NCBI RefSeq assembly: GCF_003987255.1
Contig: NZ_PIQC01000010.1
Location: 1-64,000 of the forward strand
Length of the DNA stretch: 64,000 nucleotides
From: Idiomarina ramblicola
GTDB lineage: Bacteria; Pseudomonadota; Gammaproteobacteria; Enterobacterales; Alteromonadaceae
Reading direction: 5' to 3'
The notes beneath the pieces were generated by a model. It saw only the letters and a program-made list of their open reading frames with translations, was not told the DNA's origin and did not search any database. The translations under genes and the position numbers were made by a program. Of the stretch, positions 45,298-53,805 are shown one piece after another. Position 1 is the stretch's first letter. Each line of letters begins with the position of its first letter.

Positions 45298-45322
45298 AAC
45301 GGACCTCGGATTTCTACCTAAT

Positions 45323-45766
45323 TCAACTGCGCTGATCTTTTGATGACTCCATCACAACCATTGTGGTGATGGCATTGACATGCGGGCACTCACCCAGCAC
45401 GTTGGAGTGTATACGTTGAAAATGTTTGAGGTCAGTTGCCTCAACGCGTAACAGATATTCATGGGTTCCTGTTACGTTGTGACACTCAACGACTTCGGGT
45501 ACATCTGCAACGTGTTGCTCAAACGCTAGCTGCGAGCTTCTGCGGTGATCACTTAAGCCAATGGTGACGAATGCGACAAAACCGATTTGGAGCTGCTCAG
45601 GGTCTAAAATTACGCGATAGCCTTTGATAACGCGCTTACGTTCAAGTTCCTGTACTCGCCGAAATGTTGCCGACGGCGATAATCCAATACGCTCTGACAG
45701 TTTGATATTGGAAATTCGTCCGTCGTTTTTCAGTTCTTGCAATATCTTTTCGTCAAATTTATCCAT
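45323..45766 (-). CDS. Lrp/AsnC family transcriptional regulator
   Basis: This 147-residue regulator has an N-terminal helix-turn-helix (FDEKILQELKNDGRISNIKLSERIGLSPSATFRRVQELERKRVIKGYR) and a C-terminal RAM ligand-binding domain (FVAFVTIGL, HVADVPEVVECHNVTGTHEYLLRVEATDLKHFQR). It is divergent from a LysE-family exporter gene, the standard layout in which the regulator senses an amino acid and controls its export. The amino acid is not identifiable. Confidence 0.94.
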   Translation of the reverse strand: MDKFDEKILQELKNDGRISNIKLSERIGLSPSATFRRVQELERKRVIKGYRVILDPEQLQIGFVAFVTIGLSDHRRSSQLAFEQHVADVPEVVECHNVTGTHEYLLRVEATDLKHFQRIHSNVLGECPHVNAITTMVVMESSKDQRS

Positions 45767-45874
45767 AAGAGAATATCGTTTCTTAATTTACTGCATTATT
45801 GGCAATAAAAGCACAAAATTTCATAGCATTCCAGTTATTCTATGCGCCATGTTTTACTGAAAAAGGTTGCTATC

Positions 45875-46459
45875 ATGGATCAGTCATTACTGGCGCTTGT
45901 GCTGTTCGCTTTTGTTTCTACCTTTACACCGGGCCCTAATAACATGATGCTCATGGCTTCGGGTGCCAACGTAGGCTTTAGACGGACTATCCCCCATATG
46001 TTGGGCGTCATCTTTGGCTTTGGCCTTATGATTTTTTTAGTGGGACTGGGTTTAGCCGAGGTTTTTAAGACTTTCCCCAGGATCCATGATGTGCTGCGCG
46101 TGATTTGTGGCGTGTTTCTAGTTTACATTGCATTAAAAATTGCGCGTAGTCGTCCGCAAGTGGAGAGCGCTTCATATCAGCCGATGACGTTCTCGGCCGC
46201 TGTTTTGTTTCAATGGATAAACCCAAAAGGTTGGACGATGGCTTTATCAGCGGTGAGCCTTTATAACCCGACAGCAAGTTTGTTTGGACTGACTTTGGTC
46301 ACACTGGCGTTTATATTCGTTAATATGCCTTCCGCCTCTATTTGGGCATACGCAGGCAAAAAAATCAGTCGAGTGTTAAAACAGGAATTGCACATGCGGC
46401 TTTTTAACTGGAGTATGGCGTTGATCTTGGTCGGCTCTACTTTGCCGATGCTGGTTTAA
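45875..46459 (+). CDS. LysE/RhtB family amino-acid exporter
   Basis: The start at MDQSLLALVLFAF follows AAAAGG; an 11-codon extension is rejected. The 194-residue inner-membrane protein has about six helices and the LysE/RhtB signature FVSTFTPGPNNMMLMASGANVGFRRTIPHMLGVIFGFG, plus FQWINPKGWTMALSAV. Such proteins export lysine, homoserine, threonine or similar amino acids. The divergent Lrp-type gene is the probable regulator. Convergent with the histidine kinase gene. Confidence 0.93.
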   Translation: MDQSLLALVLFAFVSTFTPGPNNMMLMASGANVGFRRTIPHMLGVIFGFGLMIFLVGLGLAEVFKTFPRIHDVLRVICGVFLVYIALKIARSRPQVESASYQPMTFSAAVLFQWINPKGWTMALSAVSLYNPTASLFGLTLVTLAFIFVNMPSASIWAYAGKKISRVLKQELHMRLFNWSMALILVGSTLPMLV

Positions 46460-46472
46460 TGGTCTGCCGTCG

Positions 46473-47705
46473 TCACCACGAAAGACGGGCGACTACACGC
46501 TTCTCGTCAGCTAGCAGCGAGAACGACCAACCATTGCGTTCACACAGGCGTTGCACGATACCCAGACCCAGGCCATACCCATGAGACGATGACGCCTCGG
46601 TCGGCGTGTGCCGCTCATCGGCGTCACTACTCACCTCATTGGTAACCAAGAGCTCGTGCTCTTTAATACGAATCGTGATGGGTCCCTGTCGGTCGAGCGT
46701 GTGTTCGAACGCATTTCGCACCAGATTATTGACCACAATATAAAAAGCCTGTGGATGTCCGCTGATTTCGGGTTTTGCGAGTTCGTCGATATCAACATCG
46801 ACGAATTTGCGACTCAGCAGGTAGCGCTGCTGATCTATGGCCTGGCTCACCAGCGGCGTCACTAAAAACTGCTCGTCATACAACCCATCGTCGGTTTCGC
46901 GAACAAGACACAAGAACATTTCAATCGTATTTTTCATGTCGAGCGTTGCACGCCTCACGCGATCTAAGGTTTTCACGTCGGCCGCGGACAGGTCGCTTTG
47001 TTCCAGAAGCTCAAGCGCCCCTGTTATGACCGTGATTGGTGTGCGTAACTCATGACTGGCAGAACTGGTAAAGTATCGCTCCCGATCGACAAAGGCACTG
47101 ATACGCTCCAGTGTTTTTTCAATAGCTTCGGCGAGCAGACCAACCTCATCATCACCAAACCGGCTCGATTCAATGCGTTTATAATCCTCGGCGGATAGAT
47201 GCTCTAAGTCGATGCTCTCAACCGCTTTGGCAAGCTGCGTTACAGGGGCGATTGCTCGACGCATCACCAAAACCCCCAGCCCGAAACCAAGCACACCGAG
47301 CGTGCCCACGACACCGGTAATAATCAGCAGGTACCACCAATCTTCGGACGATGGAGCCTCAATTCCGGCAACGTCGAAAACCACAAAGGCGGGTCGCTGT
47401 TCATTGTCGGTCGGTATTACCGCAACATGTAACTCTTCGGCCTCGAATTCGTGCAACCCCTCGGCGGGGTTTGTCTGCGCCCATTCCCGCAGTGATTCCG
47501 GCAAGTTCTCAGCATTATCGTAGCCGCGTAAGTTGGTCTCCAGCGCAGGATAGTTGTCGGCAGCGTGCTGTAACTGCTGCGTTAGCACACGGTCTTCACT
47601 CAACCTGACCGCAGCTAAGAAGGCGAATCCCCAGACCACGCTGAGTACCGCAACACAGATCGCAAAGGCAATTGCGACACGCTTGCGCAAACTGTGTCGG
47701 TACAT
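46473..47705 (-). CDS. Sensor histidine kinase
   Basis: This 410-residue membrane kinase has two transmembrane helices (~10-32 and ~128-150) bounding a periplasmic sensor of about 95 residues, an HAMP linker, the phospho-acceptor box SASHELRTPITVITG (His near residue 217) and a HATPase domain with VVNNLVRNAFEHT (N box) and HGYGLGLGIVQRLCERNG (G box). It is the last gene of a receptor-regulator-kinase unit, 2 bases after the response regulator, its obvious partner. The small sensor domain has no family I recognise. Confidence 0.94.
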   Translation of the reverse strand: MYRHSLRKRVAIAFAICVAVLSVVWGFAFLAAVRLSEDRVLTQQLQHAADNYPALETNLRGYDNAENLPESLREWAQTNPAEGLHEFEAEELHVAVIPTDNEQRPAFVVFDVAGIEAPSSEDWWYLLIITGVVGTLGVLGFGLGVLVMRRAIAPVTQLAKAVESIDLEHLSAEDYKRIESSRFGDDEVGLLAEAIEKTLERISAFVDRERYFTSSASHELRTPITVITGALELLEQSDLSAADVKTLDRVRRATLDMKNTIEMFLCLVRETDDGLYDEQFLVTPLVSQAIDQQRYLLSRKFVDVDIDELAKPEISGHPQAFYIVVNNLVRNAFEHTLDRQGPITIRIKEHELLVTNEVSSDADERHTPTEASSSHGYGLGLGIVQRLCERNGWSFSLLADEKRVVARLSW

Positions 47706-47707
47706 AA

Positions 47708-48409
47708 CTATGCGTCCTCTGAAATTCGATAGCCGATGCGATGCACCGTATGAATGAGCGGGCTATCAAATGGCCTGTCGATAGCCTGCCGCAGCTTGTA
47801 CATGTGCGAACGAAGCGCATCACCATCGGGGCGCTCGTCAGCCCACAACAAGGTTTCGAGAGCATCGCGAGTCACCACAGATGGTGCCTGTTCCATCAAT
47901 CGTTGCAGTAGTTTCATGCCTGCTGGGTTGAGATCGACGCGCTGGCCCGCCCGATGCACTTGCAGCGTGGACTTATTCAGAGTCAGCTCACCAACCGTCA
48001 GCAGGTTGTCGGTTTTGCCGTGGCTGCGCTTGTAAAGCGCTTGCAGTCGCGCATGCAGCTCTTGTAGCTCGAAAGGTTTGATCAAATAGTCATCGGCGCC
48101 TGCCGCGAAGCCTTTGAGTTTATCGTCAAGCGTGTCTCGCGCCGTTAGCATCAGTATCGGCGTTGCTATTTCGGCATCCATTCTGAGTTTTTGGCAGAAA
48201 CTTAAGCCATCCATCCGTGGAAGCATCAGGTCCAGAACAATAACGTCGAACGGGTTTGTCAGCGCCAGGTGCATGGCGCTGATACCGTCATAGGCAAAAT
48301 CCAAAACATAGCTATGCTTTTCAAGGTACGCGGCGATATTCGCGCAAATGTCGCGGTTATCTTCGACAATCAAGACTCTAATCGGCACTGCGCCAAGCCC
48401 ATTTGCCAT
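47708..48409 (-). CDS. OmpR/PhoB family response regulator
   Basis: This 233-residue regulator has a receiver domain (VLIVEDNRDICANIAAYL, phospho-acceptor Asp60 in VIVLDLMLPRMDG, TARD, and the lysine of YLIKPFE) and a C-terminal winged helix (LTVGELTLNKSTLQVHRAGQRVDLNPAGMKLLQRLM). It lies 26 bases after a TonB-dependent receptor gene and 2 bases before its kinase. A direct repeat with 22-base period upstream of the receptor gene is a likely binding site, implying autoregulation of the whole unit. Confidence 0.95.
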   Translation of the reverse strand: MANGLGAVPIRVLIVEDNRDICANIAAYLEKHSYVLDFAYDGISAMHLALTNPFDVIVLDLMLPRMDGLSFCQKLRMDAEIATPILMLTARDTLDDKLKGFAAGADDYLIKPFELQELHARLQALYKRSHGKTDNLLTVGELTLNKSTLQVHRAGQRVDLNPAGMKLLQRLMEQAPSVVTRDALETLLWADERPDGDALRSHMYKLRQAIDRPFDSPLIHTVHRIGYRISEDA

Positions 48410-48435
48410 TTATTGCTCTCCCTTACCAGACCTAT

Positions 48436-50820
48436 TTACCAGGCATAATCGAATCGTAAACCAATCAGTGGCTCTGCCTCGCCATCATCTTTCACTTCAA
48501 CGCCACGGCGGTAGTCAAACTCGGCTTCGTCACCCGAGGCCGCAGACGTTACGTTGATGACATCAAGAAAAGCCGTGACATCGACAGGTCCAATCGCGCG
48601 CCGATAGTCAACCCGAAGGTTTACCAAGCCGGTGCCGCTTTTGCGACCGATATTACGCTCAGTGATCTCTTTCGAGTAGCGTAACGGTTGCCCGGGTCCC
48701 AGTACGTCTTCGTGAATAATAAAGTTGTCGTCAGGTGTTCCCGAAAGATATTTGTAGCGCCCAGCGACTTTCCAGCGATCGTTGATTTCCCAAGTCAGAC
48801 CAAGGGTAGCGACATGCTCGCGACTGAATTCAGCGGCTACGTCACCGCGACCATCTTTGCGGTCGACTTCAGCGTCGTTGTAAGAGTAGGTTGCGGTAGC
48901 GTAAAGGCCATCGCTAATTGTTCCCATAGTCACGATGTCGGCGCCATACGATGTGCCGTCACCAATGTTGGCAAAGGTACCGTTTGTCCGGTCAAGGTCG
49001 ACCACTAGGTCGTCGAGGTTTTGATAATAGACCTCTGTTAGCACCGACCAATTGTTGTTCGGGAAAAATTTTAAACCAACACTCCCATGCGTTATTTTTT
49101 CGTTTTTTAGGTCGTTGGACTCGTTAGCGGCAAGCTCTAAATACCGTGGCGACTGATGAAAAATCCCTGCGGTCGCAAAATATCTAACCGTTTTAGTTGG
49201 CTGCCAGTTAACGCTGAATCTGGGCGAGACGAGGCTTTCGTCAGCAAAACCGTCTCGTTCGAGCCTTAAGCCCGTACTAAAATCCCACTCCCCGAACTCA
49301 AAAACTTGATCGACGTAACCAGCATAACTGGTTTCTTTCTGGCTTATCGAAGAATTGATACTCTCGGGCGTCAGCACAATGTAACGCTGTTCAGGGTCTG
49401 GTCTAAAATCATCGTCGTCGTAGACAAACCGGTTCCAATCACCATCTAAAACCGTATTGTAGTCCAGGTCTATTTGCGTGACACGAACACCCGCACTGAA
49501 CATACCCCATTGATTTATTTCTTCAAAATCGCTGCGCCAGCCGATCTCCGTTTCACCTTCACCGATGGTAATAATGTCCTCGCGCACCGGAATACTAGAC
49601 GCAGGCGCTCCTTCTGGTGCTTGATCAGGAAAGGCTTCACCCTCTGAACTAATTTTGTCGCTTTTGCGGTAGTAAACCTTGTTGGTCCAGACCCCTGTTT
49701 CGCCGACTAATGATCGCAATGTCAGGCCATATAAATCACTGTCTTGTTCAGAATATTGAAGCGAAGCATCTTCGAAGTTCGGCGATTCAAAAACGTGAGT
49801 CACGTCGCGAGTGTAGTCCTCGTGTGTATCGATCAGTAGAATTTCAAATGTGTTATCTTGATTGACTGGTATGACCGACTTTACGATGACATCTCTTAAA
49901 ACAGGCTCCCCAATGTCTAGCTCATCAATCGTTTCAAACAAAGCGCCGAAGTCCAGTCGTCGAGCAGAAACGAGTAAAGTCGAGTCCTCGGTAATACCGG
50001 CAGGACCGTCGTAACCCACTTCATAACCGGCAAGGTCGTAGCGGAAACTCGCTGAAGGGCTTGGATTGCCATCGGCGACATCGAGTTTGAGTAGCGATGC
50101 GGCACGGCCACCATAAGCTGGTCCCCAGCCACCTGGTGAGAATTCTGCGCCGCTGATAACGTTCGGTGCGAAAATCGAGAAGCGGCCACCACCACCCACG
50201 TCTTCCTCTTCACCTAGTGAAGCATCAAAGTGCACCGCTTTATCAAAGGGAAAGTCATCAACAAATAACAAATTATCTCGTGGACCACGGCCGCGTACAC
50301 TAAAGCTTGCGAATTCACTGGCAGACGCCAGGCCAGGTAAACCGTCCAGCGAGAGGAGTGGATCTGCGCCACCGCCCACAGCACTTCGCAACGCTTCTCT
50401 ATCGAGATAGGTGCTAGAAGCAGATGCAAATGCATCGGTTTGCTGTCCTAAAACAACCATTCTCTCAATTTCCACTTCTGTCAGTTCGAATTCAACCTTG
50501 ATGTTTTTGCGCGTGACCACGCGTACGCTTGGCTCATACAATGAAGCGAACCCGCTTTTGGCAACGTTTACCGAGTAGAGACCGGGGTCGAGCTGTTCAA
50601 CAACGATGCGACCCTGTGCATCGGTTTCTACAGATTGTGTGGAATCGGTTTCCCGTTCAGTGATCGTGATCTGCACGTTTGAGAGTGGCCGGTCAGTATT
50701 CTGATCTTTAACTATAACGGTCAGCGCACCGGGCGCCTCTGCTGCGTGGGTAAAAAATGGAAAGCTAACCAGAAATGTCCACAGAGCTAACCACGATACC
50801 TGTTTGAATTGTCTACTCAT
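48436..50820 (-). CDS. TonB-dependent receptor with N-terminal carboxypeptidase-regulatory-like domain
   Basis: This 794-residue outer-membrane receptor has a signal peptide ending FTHAAEA, a carboxypeptidase-regulatory-like Ig domain (~28-110; LTVIVKDQNTDRPLSNVQITITERET, GLYSVNVAKSGF), a plug (~120-250; SFSVRGRGPRDNLLFVDDFPFDKAVHF) and a 22-strand-type barrel ending GLRFDYAW with the aromatic last residue needed for assembly. No cysteine pairs or obvious siderophore signature appear, so the substrate is unknown. Downstream and co-directional are a response regulator and kinase. A GAGGGCA site precedes the ATG. Confidence 0.9.
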   Translation of the reverse strand: MSRQFKQVSWLALWTFLVSFPFFTHAAEAPGALTVIVKDQNTDRPLSNVQITITERETDSTQSVETDAQGRIVVEQLDPGLYSVNVAKSGFASLYEPSVRVVTRKNIKVEFELTEVEIERMVVLGQQTDAFASASSTYLDREALRSAVGGGADPLLSLDGLPGLASASEFASFSVRGRGPRDNLLFVDDFPFDKAVHFDASLGEEEDVGGGGRFSIFAPNVISGAEFSPGGWGPAYGGRAASLLKLDVADGNPSPSASFRYDLAGYEVGYDGPAGITEDSTLLVSARRLDFGALFETIDELDIGEPVLRDVIVKSVIPVNQDNTFEILLIDTHEDYTRDVTHVFESPNFEDASLQYSEQDSDLYGLTLRSLVGETGVWTNKVYYRKSDKISSEGEAFPDQAPEGAPASSIPVREDIITIGEGETEIGWRSDFEEINQWGMFSAGVRVTQIDLDYNTVLDGDWNRFVYDDDDFRPDPEQRYIVLTPESINSSISQKETSYAGYVDQVFEFGEWDFSTGLRLERDGFADESLVSPRFSVNWQPTKTVRYFATAGIFHQSPRYLELAANESNDLKNEKITHGSVGLKFFPNNNWSVLTEVYYQNLDDLVVDLDRTNGTFANIGDGTSYGADIVTMGTISDGLYATATYSYNDAEVDRKDGRGDVAAEFSREHVATLGLTWEINDRWKVAGRYKYLSGTPDDNFIIHEDVLGPGQPLRYSKEITERNIGRKSGTGLVNLRVDYRRAIGPVDVTAFLDVINVTSAASGDEAEFDYRRGVEVKDDGEAEPLIGLRFDYAW

Positions 50821-50881
50821 TTTGTTGCCCTCTAAAAATCCACTGTCATTTTTTGATGGATTGCTGCGAGGTTAGCAAAGC

Positions 50882-50911
50882 TAATGTGACTAAAAAGTCG
50901 CTGTAATGTGA
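50882..50911. promoter_or_regulatory. Direct repeat upstream of the receptor-kinase operon
   Basis: TAATGTGA occurs twice (50882-50889 and 50904-50911) with a 22-base period, two helical turns, 62-91 bases before the receptor start. OmpR/PhoB regulators bind such phased direct repeats, so this is a candidate site for the co-encoded response regulator. Confidence 0.55.
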
Positions 50912-50953
50912 AAGCTACATCGAAGGCATTGTTCTGCATTGGCTCATTTACTA

Positions 50954-52465
50954 TCACTGTACATTAATCCCTTCGTTTGCGTCCCGAACCGCTTTTAACA
51001 TAGCTTGAGTGTCTTTCGGTGAATACCAACGTCCGTTAGACATAACACCCGAAATTGCTCTCGTATTGTGAATATCCATTAGCGGGTTACTATCCAGTAC
51101 CACAAGGTCTGCCTGGTAGCCTGCGGCAACTACGCCAGTTTGCAGCCCCATCCACTGCGCGGTTTCAACCGTCGCACTTTTCAACGCATCGGCTGGGGTA
51201 TAGCCGGTACGAACCAGCGCGGCAAGCTCATCATGCATGGAAAATCCGGGCACCATCACCGGCACATTTGCATCAGTACCGGCCAGAACCTTGACCCTAT
51301 TATCGCGCATAGCCTGCAAAAGTATCTGGTTCGCTTTTGCGTAAGCTTTCCAATAACGCTGATTACCAGGAACGCGCTCTTTAGGATAGTCCTCCGGTAA
51401 GCGATAAATGTTTACCTCCGGCAGCCACCCCATGACTTTAATACTTGGGTGTAGAGACTCCGCAATTCCGCGGTTTACATGCTCTACGTGAACATGACTC
51501 AGTGCATTTTCTACGCTCTTTTTCTGTACAGGAAAGCTCTCGACAAGCGCCAGAGTAGAAGCCACCGCCATATCATTCGCTGCCAGACGGCTCGCTATGT
51601 CGGTACTACGTTTTTCTACAAATTCCAGAAAGGCCTCTGTGTTATCGCGGTTATAGCCACCAAACTCTCGATCCAGGGCTTTAACAAACTCTTCAACATG
51701 AGCTATTTCTTTCAGGTTCGATGACCAAAGCTCTGAAAGTGGCAGGTTATATGGAATATGCCCTAAAATTTGTATATCGCTATTACCGGCCTCCTGGTTA
51801 AAAGCAAAGAAGTGGTCATTGCTTAAAAGCGTATAAATTTTTATGGCATCGTAGCCCGTCGCTTTAATTTCATTTACCCGCTCAGGTATCTCGTCGATAT
51901 CGGTTACTGGGTTTATTTTTGCTGCCCAACGGTCGAACAAGCCAGCAATACCACTTGAGCTATTATGACGTCGAGTTGCCACAAATAAGTCCGGTCCCGG
52001 TCTTCCTGCTGCAATTTCAGCACGCCATTGCAGCTGCTCTTCACTACCATTGAGCTCACGTACATGGGTGACGCCATTAGCCAGATACAACAACAAGTCA
52101 TTCGGGCTTTGCCATAAGTGTACATGCGCATCAATAAGGCCGGGGATTATAAACTTGCCTGTGCCATCGATGACTTGTGCATCCTCAGGTAACGAGAATT
52201 CGCTCCCCACTTTTGTTATTTTGTCTTCTTGAATCAATACCGTCTGATTAGGCAGCATGTTCTGTCCGTTAGTAGACAAAACGTTGGCGTTGGTAATGGC
52301 GTAAGCACCCTGAGTTTTTGCATAAAGCGCGGGGTCTACAACAGGAACGTATTCTCCCCAGGCTTTATTCACCTGGTAGTACATAACACCGAAAGTAGTC
52401 GCGCTGAGAACAAGCAATAAAACAATTAACCACAAACCGAGTTTCTTTAAGTTTAACGCTTTCAT
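50954..52465 (-). CDS. Membrane-anchored amidohydrolase
   Basis: I chose the start at MKALNLKKLGLW, preceded by AAAGG; 503 residues result. An N-terminal helix (~8-30) anchors or exports the protein, so the catalytic domain should be periplasmic. Metal motifs of the amidohydrolase superfamily are GKFIIPGLIDAHVHLWQS, a central lysine region (DAIKIYTLLS), HIPYNLP, IAHVEEF and KVLAGTDANVPVMVPG. The C-terminal AALVRTGYTPADALKSATVETAQWMG resembles imidazolonepropionase/prolidase-like hydrolases. The substrate is unknown. The gene follows a membrane AraC-type regulator on the same strand. Confidence 0.9.
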   Translation of the reverse strand: MKALNLKKLGLWLIVLLLVLSATTFGVMYYQVNKAWGEYVPVVDPALYAKTQGAYAITNANVLSTNGQNMLPNQTVLIQEDKITKVGSEFSLPEDAQVIDGTGKFIIPGLIDAHVHLWQSPNDLLLYLANGVTHVRELNGSEEQLQWRAEIAAGRPGPDLFVATRRHNSSSGIAGLFDRWAAKINPVTDIDEIPERVNEIKATGYDAIKIYTLLSNDHFFAFNQEAGNSDIQILGHIPYNLPLSELWSSNLKEIAHVEEFVKALDREFGGYNRDNTEAFLEFVEKRSTDIASRLAANDMAVASTLALVESFPVQKKSVENALSHVHVEHVNRGIAESLHPSIKVMGWLPEVNIYRLPEDYPKERVPGNQRYWKAYAKANQILLQAMRDNRVKVLAGTDANVPVMVPGFSMHDELAALVRTGYTPADALKSATVETAQWMGLQTGVVAAGYQADLVVLDSNPLMDIHNTRAISGVMSNGRWYSPKDTQAMLKAVRDANEGINVQ

Positions 52466-52549
52466 AGGTAACGACCTTTGGTTCTGATAAGTGCATTCAG
52501 AATAGAAAGGCAACCCAACAAAAGCTGGTCGATTATGAAAAATATCGCG

Positions 52550-53581
52550 TCAATTTCGAAAATTCTGAAGGTTTTTGCGAAATTGAGACGGCGTCACTCC
52601 GGTTTCTTTTTTGAAGGCACGATTAAAAGGCGGTAAAGAGTTAAAACCGTTATTCAATGCAATGGTTAAAATGGGAAGGTGATCGTTCTCTCGTTTTGAG
52701 AAGCAGTCCATCACGCCTCTAAGCCGGAAAGAGTTAATGTAATGGCTGAAGTTAGTGAAGCCCGTTTGGGTGTTTATCAAGGTTCTCAATTTATGCTCTG
52801 CTACCCCCAGCTTTTTGGCCAAATCAGCAATGGTCAGAGCTTCTTCTAAATACATTCTGTCTTGTGTCATTAGCTTGTCGAGTTCGGCCAGTATTCTTTT
52901 ATCCGCTGCTGACAATTGCTTTTTATAAGACGCGTTCCGATAAAAAATCAGCGCCGACGTGTCGCCCTTTAATACCCAAAGGCTCATGGAGAAAATGGGA
53001 AGCCAGACGCTCAGCGCGTTAATTGTAGACTGGGCGCTTTGCAACCAAACAGAGCCCACCAAAACCGCGACCAAAACAGACGCTGAAATAATAAACAAAA
53101 AATAAAGTCGATAGGTACGCCGGGCTTCAATTAAGTCGTCATTACGACCTTTTAGCGTAACAAACATCATATGTGCCACCAGACAAAGTGCCAGCGTAAT
53201 AATAACAACAGGCCACCACGCAGGCAGCTCATTCAACCAGCCCAACCAAACAGCCCGCTCCGCCAGCATAGAGCCACTAACTGCAATTAAAGTCAGCCAA
53301 TGGAGTTTCCCGGGCCTGAAATCTCGATGAAAAAGGGTTAACACAAATACCCAGGTGACCGGCAAAAGCAAAGTATCCAGTAACCGAAAGGGAACTTGCC
53401 ACACCATAGGAAGCGCAAATTCAGCAGGCATAGAACCAAGCAGAAAGCTTGCCAGGCAGAGGTTTGTAGCCACCATTAAAGTACAACGCCTGGAACGCGG
53501 CTGGTCTTTAATGGTCAGCACAGTCATAAGCAGCAACAAGCCCAGTGCGGAAAACCGGATAAACGCGTCAATCAATAACAT
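52550..53581 (-). CDS. AraC family regulator with N-terminal membrane domain
   Basis: This 343-residue protein has about seven hydrophobic helices in its first 215 residues (7TM-like) and a C-terminal AraC DNA-binding domain (YLEEALTIADLAKKLGVAEHKLRTLINTQTGFTNFSHYINSFRLRGVMDCF, ALNNGFNSLPPFNRAFKKETGVTPSQFRKN). Such membrane-embedded AraC proteins presumably sense envelope or membrane signals. It lies 84 bases upstream of the amidohydrolase gene in the same direction and is the likely regulator of that gene. Confidence 0.9.
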   Translation of the reverse strand: MLLIDAFIRFSALGLLLLMTVLTIKDQPRSRRCTLMVATNLCLASFLLGSMPAEFALPMVWQVPFRLLDTLLLPVTWVFVLTLFHRDFRPGKLHWLTLIAVSGSMLAERAVWLGWLNELPAWWPVVIITLALCLVAHMMFVTLKGRNDDLIEARRTYRLYFLFIISASVLVAVLVGSVWLQSAQSTINALSVWLPIFSMSLWVLKGDTSALIFYRNASYKKQLSAADKRILAELDKLMTQDRMYLEEALTIADLAKKLGVAEHKLRTLINTQTGFTNFSHYINSFRLRGVMDCFSKRENDHLPILTIALNNGFNSLPPFNRAFKKETGVTPSQFRKNLQNFRN

Positions 53582-53658
53582 AAGCCTGTGCCTTGGGCTG
53601 TCCTGAAAGCCAGTATCTTTAGTTAGATTATAACCAGCCTTGAGATAAAATCTGAAAA

Positions 53659-53751
53659 TTAATCTAACCCGGCTTTATCTTCCCAAATCAGCTCACCGTC
53701 CAGACTGTGTAAAGCTATTCGGTAATTGCCAGTAGTTGCTGTCTGCTTGGG
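53659..53751 (-). pseudogene. Possible C-terminal gene remnant
   Basis: An open frame without a start codon, between two stops, reads ATTGNYRIALHSLDGELIWE and ends in DKAGLD before TAA. The composition looks protein-like, similar to the ends of Ig-fold repeats. With no start or ribosome site it may be the tail of a deleted gene. The rest of the 224-base gap shows nothing I can name. Confidence 0.25.
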
Positions 53752-53805
53752 CTATTTGTTCCAATCGGTTATTATTTATTCACGTACACTTCGAAGGTCG
53801 CCTGC

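Noticed and set aside
42331-45322. Integron attC sites in the accessory block
   Set aside because: The repeated motif lacks the GTTRRRY and RYYYAAC core pairs, the genes face both ways, and there is no integrase gene in the window.
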